DNA of 64,000 bases from Adiantum capillus-veneris (lineage: Eukaryota; Streptophyta; Polypodiopsida; Polypodiales; Pteridaceae): contig CM043960.1 of assembly GCA_014529385.2 (NCBI GenBank), positions 33,211,396 to 33,275,395 on the forward strand, given 5' to 3'. The position numbers were made by a program, and so were the translations under genes. Positions 32,869-44,668 of the stretch are shown piece after piece. The notes below the pieces were generated by a model, which saw only the letters and a program-made list of their open reading frames with translations, was not told the DNA's origin and ran no database searches. Within the stretch, counting starts at the first letter, position 1, and each line of letters starts with the position of its first letter.

Positions 32869-33783
32869 TTAATTTTCACTTGCTATTGCCCGATTTTCTT
32901 TAAGCTCTTCTATAGTTCTGTTCAATGGAGATGAATCATCTTCAATAAGATTTGCTTTGGCATTAGTCTCCATTTGAATTGTGCTTGAGGACCTTGTGCT
33001 ATCGTCCGCGGGTGACCAATCTTGGTCTTCATTCTTTAATGTCTGTGATGCCTCCGTCATGTTTGAATTCTGTATCTCTAACATCTTCTGGGCCATTGGC
33101 ATTCCCATTATGATGTCTTCTGGCATATCTTTTGCTGTGATCACATGAAATTGAGCTATGATGATCTGTGAACTTACTTCAATGGTTGGTGGAGACAAAT
33201 CCCCAGCATTCTGCTCGTTTGTTTCCTGATATGATCACAAATTCAGGAGCATCTTCTAGCTGTGGTTGGCCACATCTTTTCCAAGTGCGAAAAGACATTA
33301 GGTTCTTGTCTAACTGAAAATCTAGCTTTACTTCTCTTGACAACTTTTCTTCGTTTTCACCGATGATGTTGCACTTGACCGTCTTAGGATTTGCTTTTGT
33401 ATTGACTTCTTTTGCTATGGCAACATCCTTTGGTTGGACTTTATCTTCAACTTCTTTGCTTTGATCACCTATTTCAATCGATATAGACTCCATTGGCTGT
33501 GATACTGCACTTTTTTGCAATTGTTGAGCATTGTCCTCCTGCATTTGTGTAACTCTTGATCTTAATAGATTCACTATACTTTCTGGCAGAATCTGTCTCT
33601 TTGGAGGAGATTTTGGTGGTGACCTTTGTGTAGCTTTTTGGACTTTAGATTTCATTGACTTTGACTTTCTGTCACCTGATTTGGCAACTTGAGGCTTTGC
33701 ATCATCTTCAAATAGTCTTTGACTTTAGTCGGCGGGCCATCCGTTTTGTACAAGGTCATGACCTTGTTGGTATTTGTTACCAT
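32869..33783 (-). pseudogene. Wpk3 first retropepsin-like domain
   Basis: In two overlapping frames (33655-33179, then 33198-32869): LDFQLDKNLMSFRTW, then IIMGMPMAQKML. The arrangement matches the Pal2 block MIDLEATKNLMSYDTW. The catalytic triplet is Asp-Phe-Gln rather than Asp-Ser-Gly. A single frameshift near 33190 joins the halves. Upstream the frame runs out at the CopC insertion. So Wpk3 carries two protease-like domains in a row, neither with a normal active site. Confidence 0.6.
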
Positions 33784-34560
33784 TGTTAGAAAATAAGACG
33801 TAGCTAAATAGATTTTTGAGTAGATTACTTAATGGAGAGAGATAGATTTCACACACAAGAGATTATAGAGTAGAGATAGAGAGAGAGTACACACGATATA
33901 CGTGGTTCACCCAATGTGGGCTACGTCCACAGGAAAGCAGCCATTCAATGGCTTTAGCACTTCAAAAGAAGAAGTAGTTTACAAAGGGATTAAACCCTTG
34001 ATAGAGCTCCCGCCTTGCTTCACTCTCACCACCTCACACTCACCTTGTTGCATCAACTTCACACTATAAAATGTGTGTAGAAATGGCCTCCTTTTATAGG
34101 CCAAAAGGGCTACCCTCTCTTATGAGAGACAGCCATGTGTAGCCGCCCTTGTGCGAATAAGTCCAAATCGGACCCTCCAATCCGCCCATGTGTGGCCACC
34201 CTTGAGAAGACAAGTCCGCTTTTGAATTCGGCCACCGGCCATTGACTTCCGACCACCGGCCACCGACCGTTGACTACCGGCCACCGGCCAACCGACCGGT
34301 TGTTTTCCGACCACTTTTCGGTCGCCGTCCAGCCATAATATTCCGGCGAAAAGGCATATTCCGACCCAAAAAAAAAAAGTCTCGGGGGCCTCCGCCCCCG
34401 AGGCCTCTAAAGTTGCCCCTGATTCTTGTCCGTGAAAATTTTGGTTTCCGGTGAGTGATTTTCCTTCACGCACGATGGCTTCTCCTCATAATGGGGGCCT
34501 TACAAATGTGCGCTTTTACCACAGAAAATTACAAGGGTAAATCAGGCTCCATACTTAACA
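33784..34560 (-). repeat. 3' LTR of CopC (777 bp)
   Basis: TGTTAGAAAATAAG at the left and ATACTTAACA at the right. The next bases on the right are the polypurine tract. The interior holds inverted GGCCACCGGCCA-type runs (34228-34290) and an A11 run near 34368. Confidence 0.82.
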
Positions 34561-34620
34561 ATCTCCCACTTGGAGACTGATCTCCAAACCAAACCTGTGA
34601 CCGCTTTCCATTCTGGCTTC

Positions 34621-36395
34621 TTATCCTTGAATGCCGATTGAAGATGAGCAAAAGCTCAACTTCTCCTTGTTGACTACCTTTGTAAACATGTCTGCAGGAT
34701 TTTCACTTGTATGCACCTTTCCTAGCTTTAGCTGTCCCTCTTCCAAAAGAGTGCGTATGAAGTGATATCTCACCTCAATGTGCTTTGTCCTTGAATAAAA
34801 GGCTGAGTTTTTCGCAAGATGGATAGCGCTTTGGCTATCACTGTACAAAACACAATTGTCTTGTTTGAATCCAAGCTCTTCTAAGAATCTGTGAAGCCAC
34901 AGAATTTCTTTGCTTGCCTCCTTCATTGCTACATACTCTGCTTCCGTGGTAGAAAGTGAAACCACTTTCTGCAGCTTTGAAGCCCAGCTTACTGCTGTGC
35001 CTCCAACCGTGAACACATAGCCAATAGTGCTCCTTCGAGTATCTTTGTCACCTACCGTATCTGCATCAGCATACCCTTCTAGAAAAATATCAGTTCCTCC
35101 AAAATACAAATCATTTGTTGTTGTCCCTTTAGATACCTAAGTATCCACTTCACAGCTTGCCAATGCTCTTTACCTGGGTTGTCCATGAACCTACTCACAA
35201 CTCCCACTGCATGTGCAATGTCTGGCCTTGTCCAGACCATAGCATACATTAGAGAACCTACCGCTGCAGCATATAGAACTTTAGACATATAGGCTATCTC
35301 CTCTTGTGTCTTTGGACACATATCCTTCGTTAGTTTAAAATGACCAGCCAAAGGTGTAGAAACTGGTTTTGCATTTTTCATTGCAAACCTTTCTAGTACC
35401 TTCTTGATGTAATCTTCTTGAGATAGCTTTATTGTCTTCTTCGTCCTGTCCCTTGATATTTTCATACCAAGTATCCTCTTTGCAGCACCTAAATCTTTCA
35501 TTGAAAAAGATTTGGACAGCTCCTCTTTTAGGTCTTTGATGTCCTGCATGTTAGCACTTGCAATCAACATGTCATCAACATACAACATTAGGATGATGAA
35601 TTTCCCATCTCCCAAATTCTCCGTGTAGACGCAGTGATCGGAGTTGCATCATGTGAATCCATGATCCAACATCCATCGATCAAACTTCAAGTACCATTGT
35701 CTTGATGCTTGCTTTAAACCATACAAGCTCTTCTTTAATCTGCAAACCATTTTCTCCTTACCTTTTACTTCATACCCCTTTGGTTGAAGCATGTAGATTT
35801 CCTCCTCTAAGTCACCGTGAGGGAATGCCGTATTTACATCCATTTGCTCAAGATTTAGATCATGAGCAGCCACAAGGCTTAAGACAAGCCTAATTGAGTT
35901 CATTTTTACAACAGGAGAAAATATTTCATTGAAGTCAATACCTTTCTTTTGAGAAAAACCTTTTACCACAAGCCTAGACTTGTACCTTTTCTTCCCACCT
36001 TCTTCTTACTTTAGCTTGTACACCCATTTGTTTTGAAGTGCCCGCTTACCTTTAGGCAACTCAACCAACTCCCATGTTTGGTTGCGATGTAGTGAGTCCA
36101 TCTCCACTTGCATGCTCTTCGTCCATTCTTCTTTGGATTCATGTTGCATAGCTTCTTCATATGATTCCGGCTCTCCAGAATCTGAGATCAAGAGATGGTT
36201 GAAGGAAGGAACAAACCTTTCTGGAGGTCTACTTGCTCTTGTAGATCTTCGGGGAATAGGTTGAGGCTCCTCATTTGGTTGACGTTGTTGCACATTGTCA
36301 CCGTTTGCAGTCCTTGAGTCTTCATCGTCCTCAAGCTCCATGTACTCATCACCTGTTTCTTTTGTTTGTTTTCTTTCCAAGTAATCTTTGTACAT
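34621..36395 (-). pseudogene. CopC integrase tail, RT and RNase H
   Basis: In order on the minus strand: NPEDGKILRSRDV (36440-36400), a linker with RRSTRASRPPERF, LPKGKRALQNKWVYKLK (36006), KGFSQKKGIDFNEIFSPV, MDVNTAFPHGDLEEEIYM and LYGLKQASRQWY (35960-35690). The catalytic MLYVDDMLIAS follows near 35590, then SLMYAMVWTRPDIAHAVG. RNase H has [10 protein letters not shown] and [11 protein letters not shown], ending DMFTKV. Breaks occur at about 36000, 35640 and 35100. Motifs are well kept, so decay is moderate. Confidence 0.85.
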
Positions 36396-36963
36396 ATTTT
36401 TTTCGTTAAAAATTACATCCCTACTCCTTAAGATTTTACCATCTTCAGGGTTCCATAGGCGATACCCAAAGTAATTCTTTTTGTGAATTTTATTTGATTT
36501 TTTTTTTGGTGATTTTTATTCTTTTTAATGATTTTTTTTTCTTTTTTTTTCTTTTTGTGATTTATTTGGTTTTTTTGTGAATTTTTCTATTTAGTTTTTT
36601 GTTTTTGTTTTTGTTTTTATTTTTTGTATTTAAAAAACACTTACCTGCAGTGTTGGTCTACCGCCTGGTTGACTTTAGTCCCTGCAGCGCGAAGCACGGA
36701 GAAAGGCACAGTGCCATAAGGCTGCAGAGAGCGCACGTGCGGTGGGCAGAGAGAAGGAGAGACGGAGAGCTCCGGTGCGCAGGGGCGGAGTTAGGGGCTG
36801 TCAGTGAGCCGTACGGGCCGCGTGAATGTAGGTTTGGCATGTAGTAAGTGAGAGAGAGAGACGATCTGGCGCGCGGAGGCTGATTGGCAGTAGACGACAA
36901 AGGAGTGGGTGTGTGTGTTTGAGTAAAAAGGGAGAGGGTGTGCATGCAGGGGAGAGAGAGAGG

Positions 36964-36965
<2 letters not shown>

Positions 36966-37031
<66 letters not shown>
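36966..37031. repeat. (GA)n microsatellite
   Basis: An uninterrupted GA run of about 66 bp in the Wpk3 leader, with a shorter GA run after AAAGTTAAAG. Confidence 0.95.
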
Positions 37032-37034
<3 letters not shown>

Positions 37035-38215
37035 TTAAAGAGAGAGAGAGAGGGGTGTTCTCACGAGAAATAAGGGCAAACTCAAAATTCTCCCGGTTTT
37101 TAGGTCAAAATTTGAAGCTTTTGCCGGTAATTACCCTAAAACTTGTGAAAATTTTCCGGTTTTCTTCACTCCAAGATCAATATCTAATCGGGATTTTATG
37201 AATTCGGCTGGTTAAAATACATTATACCCCGGGAAGAGAGAATAAGGGAGAGAGAGAGTGAGTGGATGGCAGTGTGGGCGAGAGGGTTCACACGGAGCGG
37301 GAAGAAGAAGAAGAGAAGTATTTTATGCGCCGCAAGGCAGGGTACCGAAGCCCAAAACCCGGCTTTTTATTTTATGATTTTTTATTTTTTTAATATATTT
37401 CCAAGTGTCAAAAATGCAAAAAATAGGTCGAAAATTAGCCGACGCTAAAATTCGCCATAAAATCCAAAAATTTGCCAAAAAAGTCCAAAAAATTCTAGGA
37501 ATCTTAGAAAATCACCGACATCCACATTCGAACATTTTCGATACGCAAAAGCACACCAAAAACAGCAGCTTTTACCAAAAACGCCAAATTCGCCAAGATT
37601 GTCCAACCGACCCCCGGAAATAGTAAAACGCTCAAAACTTGACCACGGAGGGCACAAATGCGAATAAAATGATGCTGTAAGTACGCACACACAAAATAGC
37701 TCGTAAAGATCGCAAAATCAAATTTTTATGGAATTATCCAAAAATTAGCAAAAAATACCCAAAAAATTTATACAAATTCTCCACACATTGGGGAATAGTG
37801 CAGCCAAATAAAATTGTACAAATCACATCAATTTAATTGCCAACAATTTTATCAATAAAAGCAAGACTAGGCAATTAAACCGACAAAATTAGGTCAAAAA
37901 TTGACACAATTAGAGTGTGTAAATCCCTGTTTTGAGCACAAAAACACAGCATTTAATCATTACACACATCATTTATGCAATCAAAACATTGAATTAACCA
38001 TCCAAATTACACACTTTTTAGGCACACACACACTAAAAAATTGGTAGTTTTTACCAATCTTTAGGTGCGCACACAAAAAGGTTAAACTTGTCGTATTTGC
38101 AATGTGATTTCACAAATCATTAGTTGAGCATAAGCACAACACACATCAATCATCACAATTAAAAATTCATAACGCATACATTGATTTCTAGGTGCTTAAA
38201 CATGGGCAAAATAAT

Positions 38216-38356
38216 GCACACACACCTAAAATTAGCATACACATACTCAATTAGAATGCACACACACTTGATTTTAGTGCACACACACTTGAAATTAGCA
38301 TACACAAACTCAATTAGAATGCACACACACTTGATTTTAGTGCACACACACTTGAA
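38216..38356. repeat. About 67-bp tandem repeat in the Wpk3 leader
   Basis: Two and a fraction units containing AAATTAGCATACACA-ACTCAATTAGAATGC and CACACACACTTGATTTTAGTG. Units begin near 38219 and 38286, and a third partial near 38353. Confidence 0.8.
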
Positions 38357-38911
38357 ATTGACCATCCAAGCATGCAATTAACTCAATTAGTCACCCAATT
38401 AGCAACCTACGATCATCAATTAGCAATTGAAACTTGTCAAATCATACACCACCAATTCTTAAAAATTTTGGCATTACGATGGCGTGAAAACAAAAAATCG
38501 TAAAATTCTTAATCCACATTGCATTACATTACATTCCATCAACATAGCATAGCATTACATTGCATCATCATGGTGGGATTTCTACACAATTCTACACATC
38601 TCTAGATTCTAGGGAGGTTGAGAATACCACCTTGATTACCTTTCCGTTGAAGATCAATTGAATGGTCAAATGCTCATAGCACATTAGTAAGTAGCAAAAA
38701 TTAGTCAAATTAGCAAGGCGTTAGTGAGAAATTAGAGTATGTAAACACACAATTGGCAAGATACGGTCACACATTAGAGAATTATGAACACAATGATTCA
38801 TGCACACACATCCAAAATCCACAAAAACATAAACACAGAAGTGAAATTAGTAGTGAAATTAGTGAGGGAATGCATTCGATTATGCCACAATTACACTAGC
38901 GTAGGCCATCA

Positions 38912-38929
38912 TCCCCAGCAGCGGTGCCA
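38912..38929 (-). promoter_or_regulatory. Primer binding site of Wpk3
   Basis: Minus strand TGGCACCGCTGCTGGGGA, two bases from the LTR. It resembles the TGGCGCCG-type sites of Athila/Tat plant Ty3 elements and the Pal2 site, not the Met-initiator site of Chr1. Confidence 0.8.
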
Positions 38930-38931
38930 AA

Positions 38932-39853
38932 TGTTGGGGATCCCATCGTTGCAATAGCTCCAATGACCAACAAAATTATCAATCCGAAGGGATGAGCTAC
39001 CCGGCTAGGACATGGAAACACTCACACGATTAATGAGCTAATCGTGGCAACACAAATGGTTAACTCTATGAGGTGAGCTTCTCGGCCTATGGAGGAGCTA
39101 GGCCGCAATGAAGGGCAATCTCCATATCCACTTCTCTTCACCTCTAATCCACCCAACCACACACACTACGATTGCAAGACACACACAACACTAATCCTAT
39201 CATGCAACACACTAATCGCAAGCACACACACATAGATCTATCGAGCACCACATTCCAATGAAACCTACATGTACACACAAGCAAAAGAGGGAAATCACAC
39301 AATATTAGAGAGGGATTAACCACTAATTAGTTAAGATTTAGTTAATCTAAGCATCATAGGCAATCATAAGAAGTAAGAGAGAGGCACAATGAGAGAAAAT
39401 GAATCATTGATTAGTGTTAATCAAGTCTCATGAGCAAGGAGGAGCTCAAGGACTCCATAGCCACACATCTCAAGAGCTCTCACCAAAGAGTGCTCTCAAC
39501 AAATGAGCTTGAGAACCTTAGTTTCTTTTACACACTGTCTTATATACCTAGGGTAAAAATATGCAATGTCCGGCCTCCCAAGGCCTTTAGGGCTCACCAC
39601 TTACTGAATCTGCAACCTAGGCTCAGTAAGTGACCTATTCTTTACAACTTGGAACTCCCATTGAGCCCGTAATACATTAGAATATTACAATGGCTTGAAA
39701 TAATTTTGAAATTTACAATACGTGACCATTTTGGGAAAACGTGGAAAATGTGTAATTCCAATCTTTACAGCTTCTTCGTATTGATCCTCGATGTGCATCC
39801 GTACGTCTTCGGTCTTTATCAGCTTCTTTTTACTGACGTTGACTCAGTTAACA
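38932..39853 (-). repeat. 5' LTR of Wpk3 (922 bp)
   Basis: TGTTGGGGATCC to CTCAGTTAACA, matching 28738-30302 apart from the duplication there. CATGC follows. Confidence 0.9.
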
Positions 39854-41898
39854 CATGCCTGAAGTAATCATCAATGAAAGTCACGAAGTAAAGGTAATTT
39901 CCCAAGGATGGAGTTTTCATGGGTCCACAAACATCACTATGCACAAGGTGCAACTTACATGTAGTCATAAATGAATCATCCCTTGGAAACTTCAAACATT
40001 GCATCCTGCCCAAAATACATCATTCCTCAAAAATTCTTCGTAGGTGCTTCAAGAGGCATCAAAGAAGCAGCCATATCATATTTCTGCAACTGCAGCAAAC
40101 TGGCAAAATTTAGATGCCCAAAACCTGTATGCCAAAGTTTTGCATTTAAAACAGCCTTGGAATCCACAATTGCATTTGTAAAATTTTATCTACACTTGTC
40201 ATACAAAGTGAGCTTATACAGCCCATGGCATAAAATGCTAGATGCAACAATCTCATCACCAAAACTGAGATAATGGACTGTACATCTATCATCCACAAAC
40301 TTGACAACAAGACCAAGTCTAGCAAGTGAAGATACAGACAAAAGGTTCTTTTTTATCTCAGGTACATACAATGCATCAACAAGTGTGAAAGAATTGCCAT
40401 TTGTAGCAGTTAACACAATCATTCCAACTCCCTTGAGTAGATAAGAGGCATTGTTGGCACAAATGATTGTATTCCCATGATGAACATCCTTGAGAGAGGT
40501 AAACAAGTCACGATGAGACGTAATGTGCTTTATAGCACCACTGTCAAAGTACCGCACATGAGCATCTGCAACAACTGACATACATGCATCATGGATAGAA
40601 GGATCATAAGTGCACTCTGCACTAAATTCCCATTTTGCATCTACATCAACATTACAATCTCATTTCACAGAAGACTCTATAATAGCTCCACTTGTAGTGG
40701 AACTAGCCTCTTTCTTCTTAACCTCTTCGGGCGCACTGCTTGATCAAGTGATCATTAGTTTTACAATAATGGCAATGCATCTTCTTTTTTCCCTTGTCAC
40801 CAGAATTCCCAGACAAGGTATTGACAGCAAAAGCATTGGAAACACGTGAACCATGAGAAGTGGCTACATTGTTGTTACTACTTTTTCTTTGAGCAACAAT
40901 AAAAGCATGTTCATCTACACACAGTTTTTTTTTGGAAAGTGACTCTTGCAACAGCAATGTGCATAATGCATCAAACTTGACAACTTCAGGATTTCCTTGG
41001 GTCATAAGTTTCTAGTACTAGCAAAAGTCTAGTTAGTATCTGGCTAAGCATCAAGAATAGCCTGCACAAGGGAGCTATTAGAAATTACTTTGTTTGCAAA
41101 AGTAAGATTCTCATTGATATCCTGATACCATCAAGGAAAGTGTCCATTTCATCTTCCTCTTGCATAATCTTTGATTCCAAGTCTTTATGCAGCAATGCAA
41201 TTTTAGCCTCATTGCGACTTGCATAAAGACCACCCAGAATATCCCAAGCCTTTTTTGTAGATTTAGCTGAACGAATGTGAAGAGTAATAGTGTGTTCATA
41301 GATAATTCAATCAATGCATGAGCCTATGCATCTCTTACATCCCAATGAGCCTGATCAGCCATAGACAAAATGGATTTGGCAGTAACAATCCTGCCACCAA
41401 AACCTACAACGTCCTTAACATCCCTTATATCCTCAAAATCAAGTCATACATCAACGTGCTGCACAACATGCCACACACCCTTTGACACAAGAACATGTTG
41501 CATCATGTAAGCCCACATTGGGTAATTGTCCCCATCCAATTTATCTTCAGCATGAAACATCTTGAACACATCTGTGTTGTTGTCAAGCATGGTAAATGCA
41601 TGCACTTGATGTGAAAACTGCCCAAAAATAGGAGAAACGAAGCGAGACCAACATGTGATATATAGCACAACCCGTAGAAGACTATAAGGACCTGTTATGC
41701 AAAAAAGGCATTGATAGGAATTTTGCACAAAATGACAAAATTGCTTGTGCAGTACTATTTGTAGTGGAAACAAAGGCCAAATAGAGGTCGTCCAACTGAC
41801 GCTCACCAAAGCTCACAAAAATGTGAGAAAGTGAGCAAGTATGTGCTGGCAATGCTCGTGACTAAGCGCGGGGGGACACAACGTGCTCTGATACCAAG
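39854..41898 (-). pseudogene. CopB integrase N-end, protease and gag, decayed
   Basis: It continues CopB after the Wpk3 target duplication. Fragments on the minus strand match CopA: LVHSDVCGPM, RYFDSGAIKHITSH (protease, DSGA kept), CHYCKTNDHLIKQC (knuckle), KFDALCTLLLQESLS and DNNTDVFKMFHAEDKLDGD. Stops and indels are frequent. The primer site GCTCTGATACCA (plus strand) is at 41885-41896. Confidence 0.85.
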
Positions 41899-42135
41899 TT
41901 TTGGAAATAGGGTTGTAGGGAAACACACACAGCTTGGAGGATGAAGGAAGCTCAAGGCCCACAACAGAGAGTAGTATTACTTAGTGTACAATGGAAAGAT
42001 AAGTTCGCCCTAGAGTGATGGGAGTATTTACAATGCACCGGGGGGGGGAGGGGAACCTCCTAGTGAGGGAAAAAATGCATCGGCGATCCCAAGTATATTC
42101 ACGCACATCACTACCACATGTATACGACGGTAACA
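41899..42135 (-). repeat. 5' LTR of CopB (237 bp)
   Basis: It starts TTTTGGAAATAGGG (TG changed to TT) and ends GACGGTAACA. Many differences from 20924-21156, including a G-rich expansion near 42040-42051. Confidence 0.85.
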
Positions 42136-42139
42136 AATT

Positions 42140-42618
42140 AAAACACTAGAATCATGCACGTAATTCAAAGAAAATACTTAATTAAGATCGAAAACTCGAT
42201 GAGTATTAGACTTGCTTGGAGCCGGTCCTCCCTCGAAAAGGTCTTGTAAAGAGAGCTTTGTTACAATACATGTTTGTGCTCTTGCAGGGCCTTGCTTGAA
42301 TCAACAAGATGGTGTTCTTCAAGATTTCATGGTATAACCATCCTTCCCAAACCCTAAATGCCCGAGCGGGAAGAAAGGAACCGTGAGGAAAGAGGAAGAT
42401 GAGGATGAAAAGAAGTATTTTTCAAGCAAGAAAATTGATAACTCATGTATGCTTTATCTTGGGCAAACTCTTAAAAGAGCTTAGTATGCTTTATCTTGGG
42501 CAAACTCTTAAAAAAGCTTAGTAAAATAGAATAGTAGAGATGGAGAAGAAGAAACTTTCATTGGCTTGAATTTGCATCCATAGCCAACAACTTGAGTATA
42601 GAGGCCATCTCTAGAGCT

Positions 42619-42684
<66 letters not shown>

Positions 42685-43973
42685 CTTTGCCAACTTGGGC
42701 ACTTAAGAGAGTGTTTGAGTTTGAGAGCAGCAAGAGAGCCAAAAATCCAAAGAGTCCTTCCTTTTATGCTTGTGCAAGTGTGCAACGAGTCTTCAATTAG
42801 AATGCATACAACTTGGCCAATGAGGTGGAAACACTTCATAATGAAACTCAAGCATACTCTTATACTTGTCCCCTCTTTCCATGCATGAAAAAACTCCCCC
42901 CCAAGTAAAGACACCATACACACTCACACACACTTGTTAAGTTCACACAAAGCAAGTGTGTGCCACTTTGGACATGTGGCCTAGCCAAGCTTAGGAAAGA
43001 AGGACTAGAGTCAAGTTACTAATTGAAGAAGGGCTGATATAATCGTAATCTTTAGGTTTTCTCTTTTAGTTATTGAAAACCATAAACTTATCATTTTATT
43101 AATTAGCTCAGGTGAAAGACCTTTGCACAAACCTTGGAGTCTTATGAAGCTGGCCCGAAGCTACAACCTACTAGCTAATTTAGGACTTGCTAAATTAGGA
43201 CAAAATTTGGTAAAAATAAAATTCACCCTTTGGGCTTTAAAGCTTTCACCTCTTGTGCGAAACCTTGGCACAATGCTTTGGAGGTGTTGCTAAGGTGCTC
43301 CCAAAACTTTCTAAATTTAGACACTTTAGGGCAAGGTTTTCCATACTTCATACTTGGAGTCTAAAGAGTTATTCTTATGACTTGAACTTAGCACAACTAC
43401 TTTCTATTTTTAAACTCCTATAATTGCTTTAGATCATCTACTTTGTCTTGTACCCTTGATCAAGGCTTCTAAGGAAATATTCATCCGTCCTTGACATGTA
43501 CCTGGGTGAAAGCATGTTAACTTGTCATGCTTTTTTATGTCCCGGACAATGCTAACTAGCACAATTTTGACATATGCTAACTAGTACAATAACTTGAGCT
43601 ACATCTCCAAGATCTATGACATATGATATATCAATAGAAAGCACTTGAAACAAGGAATCCAAATGTACAACCTCTGACAAATTTTGATATTATTTGTAAA
43701 AAATTTACCGGACGCCCAACTTTTCGAAGATGTGCTAACTTGAAACTGCTAACTAGCACAAAAAGCGCGACAGGTTAACATGCTTTCACCCACCTATGAC
43801 TGAGATAACTAAATAGCAATTACCCTTGCTCTTTTATGGACTTTTTCTCTTTTGGTCCTAAGCCTTCACCAGGTTGATCCATCATGACTTAATCAATTTC
43901 ACTTGTTCTCTTTTTATTTTCCCAATTAAGATGGAAAATATTTTTAGAAGGTTGGAAGTTAATTTTCATGACA
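42140..43973 (-). repeat. Diverged Chr1-family LTR
   Basis: Blocks match the Chr1 LTR in order: GGAGCCGGTCCTCCC, TTTGTTACAATACATG, GAATTTGCATCCATAGCCAA, CTTGTTCTCTTTTTATTTTCCC and the end TTAATTTTCATGACA (43973). Its left end is not defined. It contains a 39-bp tandem duplication (about 42447-42524) and a (GA)n run. It is much older or a different subfamily. No coding sequence is seen in it. Confidence 0.6.
42620..42680. repeat. (AG)n microsatellite
   Basis: About 61 bp of uninterrupted AG within the diverged LTR. Confidence 0.95.
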
Positions 43974-44250
43974 AGATCTCCATCATACATCGCTAAAAGG
44001 TCGTTGGAGCATTACATAGGCCGGATGATGTTGCTACAAACAAAAACGTCGCGAGCCCTACAAAAATACCAAAGACAACATACAATTAAGATGGAAAATA
44101 TTTTTAGAAGGCTGGAAATTAATTTTCATGACAAGATCTCCATCATACATTGCTAAAAGGTCGTTGGAGCATTACATAGGCCGAAGGATGTTGCTACAAA
44201 CAAAAACATCGTGAGTCCTACAAAATGCCAAAGACAACATACTACAATCC
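43929..44250. repeat. 163-bp tandem duplication crossing an LTR edge
   Basis: AAGATGGAAAATATTTTTAG starts at 43929 and again at 44092. Each unit holds the end of the diverged Chr1-family LTR, 50 bp of flank and the first 50 bp of the Lard1 LTR (TTGCTACAAACAAAAAC). The duplication therefore happened after Lard1 inserted. Confidence 0.82.
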
Positions 44251-44668
44251 ATGAAACACACAAATATGTATACCTAACAAATCCCATAGCGCATATGAAA
44301 CGTCGGACGCGAACAGAGAGAGACAAAGAGCGGGGGAGAGAGAAATAAAGCGTACAGGTGCACCTCCTAAAGCAGAGTGCTACGCTAGCAGGGCGAGAGA
44401 GAGAAGGGAGGAGAGGAGAAGAATAATGCAGACACTGGGTGCAATCTCCCTCGTGAAAGAGTGATCATTTCCCTCTTGCACGTATTTGATTTAGATTTCT
44501 TGAATGGTCAAATTGAGTACAAACTGGTTGGTTGATCAGAAATGGCCAAAGCTCATAAAAGAGCACATGAATAATAAATTATAATATCCTTTTGAGATCC
44601 TTCCGCATAACCCTTAGCCTTTTCCACCTGTCAGCTACACTAAACAATAAAATATCAATTTCATTGCA
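44192..44668 (-). repeat. 3' LTR of Lard1 (477 bp)
   Basis: TGCTACAAAC to TTTCATTGCA. It matches 49096-49610 through ACGTCGGACGCGAA, AGCGTACAGGTGCAC and GAGACACTGGGTGCAATC-like text. Confidence 0.82.

Larger units (their letters stand above)
33784..36478 (-). mobile_element. CopC: 5'-truncated Ty1/copia element
   Basis: It retains the 3' LTR (33784-34560), polypurine tract (34561-34575, GTGGGAGAT on the minus strand), RNase H, RT and the end of integrase. Gag, protease, most of integrase and the 5' LTR are missing: recognisable sequence stops near 36478 at a T-rich stretch. ACCAT flanks the LTR on the left, with no visible partner. It belongs to a copia lineage different from CopA, with a 777-bp LTR. 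Confidence 0.85.
36479..38911 (-). other. Wpk3 5' leader, non-coding
   Basis: No gene-like frame. The left part is a T-rich stretch (36486-36625) followed by GC-rich text (36660-36840). A (GA)n tract (36966-37031) follows, then AT-rich leader up to the primer site. A tandem repeat lies at 38216-38356. As the leader directly adjoins the truncated end of CopC, gag and pol of Wpk3 have been lost between them. Confidence 0.6.
28738..39853 (-). mobile_element. Wpk3: 11-kb Ty3-like element with W-x-P-K module
   Basis: The 5' LTR (38932-39853) and primer site (38912-38929) are on the right; the 3' LTR (28738-30302) on the left. The exact 5-bp duplication CATGC is at 28733-28737 and 39854-39858. Its coding remains (31440-33783) are retropepsin-like domains followed by W-x-P-K motifs, homologous to the Pal2 3' module. 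No gag, RT or integrase of its own is visible; a deletion linked to the CopC insertion may have removed them. CopC (33784-36478) lies inside. Confidence 0.85.
20924..42135 (-). mobile_element. CopB: old Ty1/copia element split by two insertions
   Basis: Pieces 20924-21825, 27003-28737 and 39854-42135 join end to end as one copia element once CopA (21826-27002) and Wpk3 (28738-39853) are removed. Its LTRs are 20924-21156 and 41899-42135. They are clearly related to the CopA LTR but differ from each other at many sites, so CopB is much older. Coding remains are RNase H end, RT, integrase tail, protease and gag, all with stops. TTAAAA is seen on both outer sides (with a two-base offset on the right), a probable target duplication. 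Confidence 0.85.

Noticed and set aside
34120-34473. 117 aa minus-strand ORF
   Set aside because: It lies wholly inside the CopC LTR and has a repetitive Gly/Trp-rich sequence from the GGCCACCGGCC runs.
36599-36844. Short plus-strand ORF in GC-rich text
   Set aside because: No family resemblance and it begins in a T-rich low-complexity stretch; likely chance.
36938-37201. Arg-Glu repeat open frame
   Set aside because: It is the GA tract of the Wpk3 leader read as protein.
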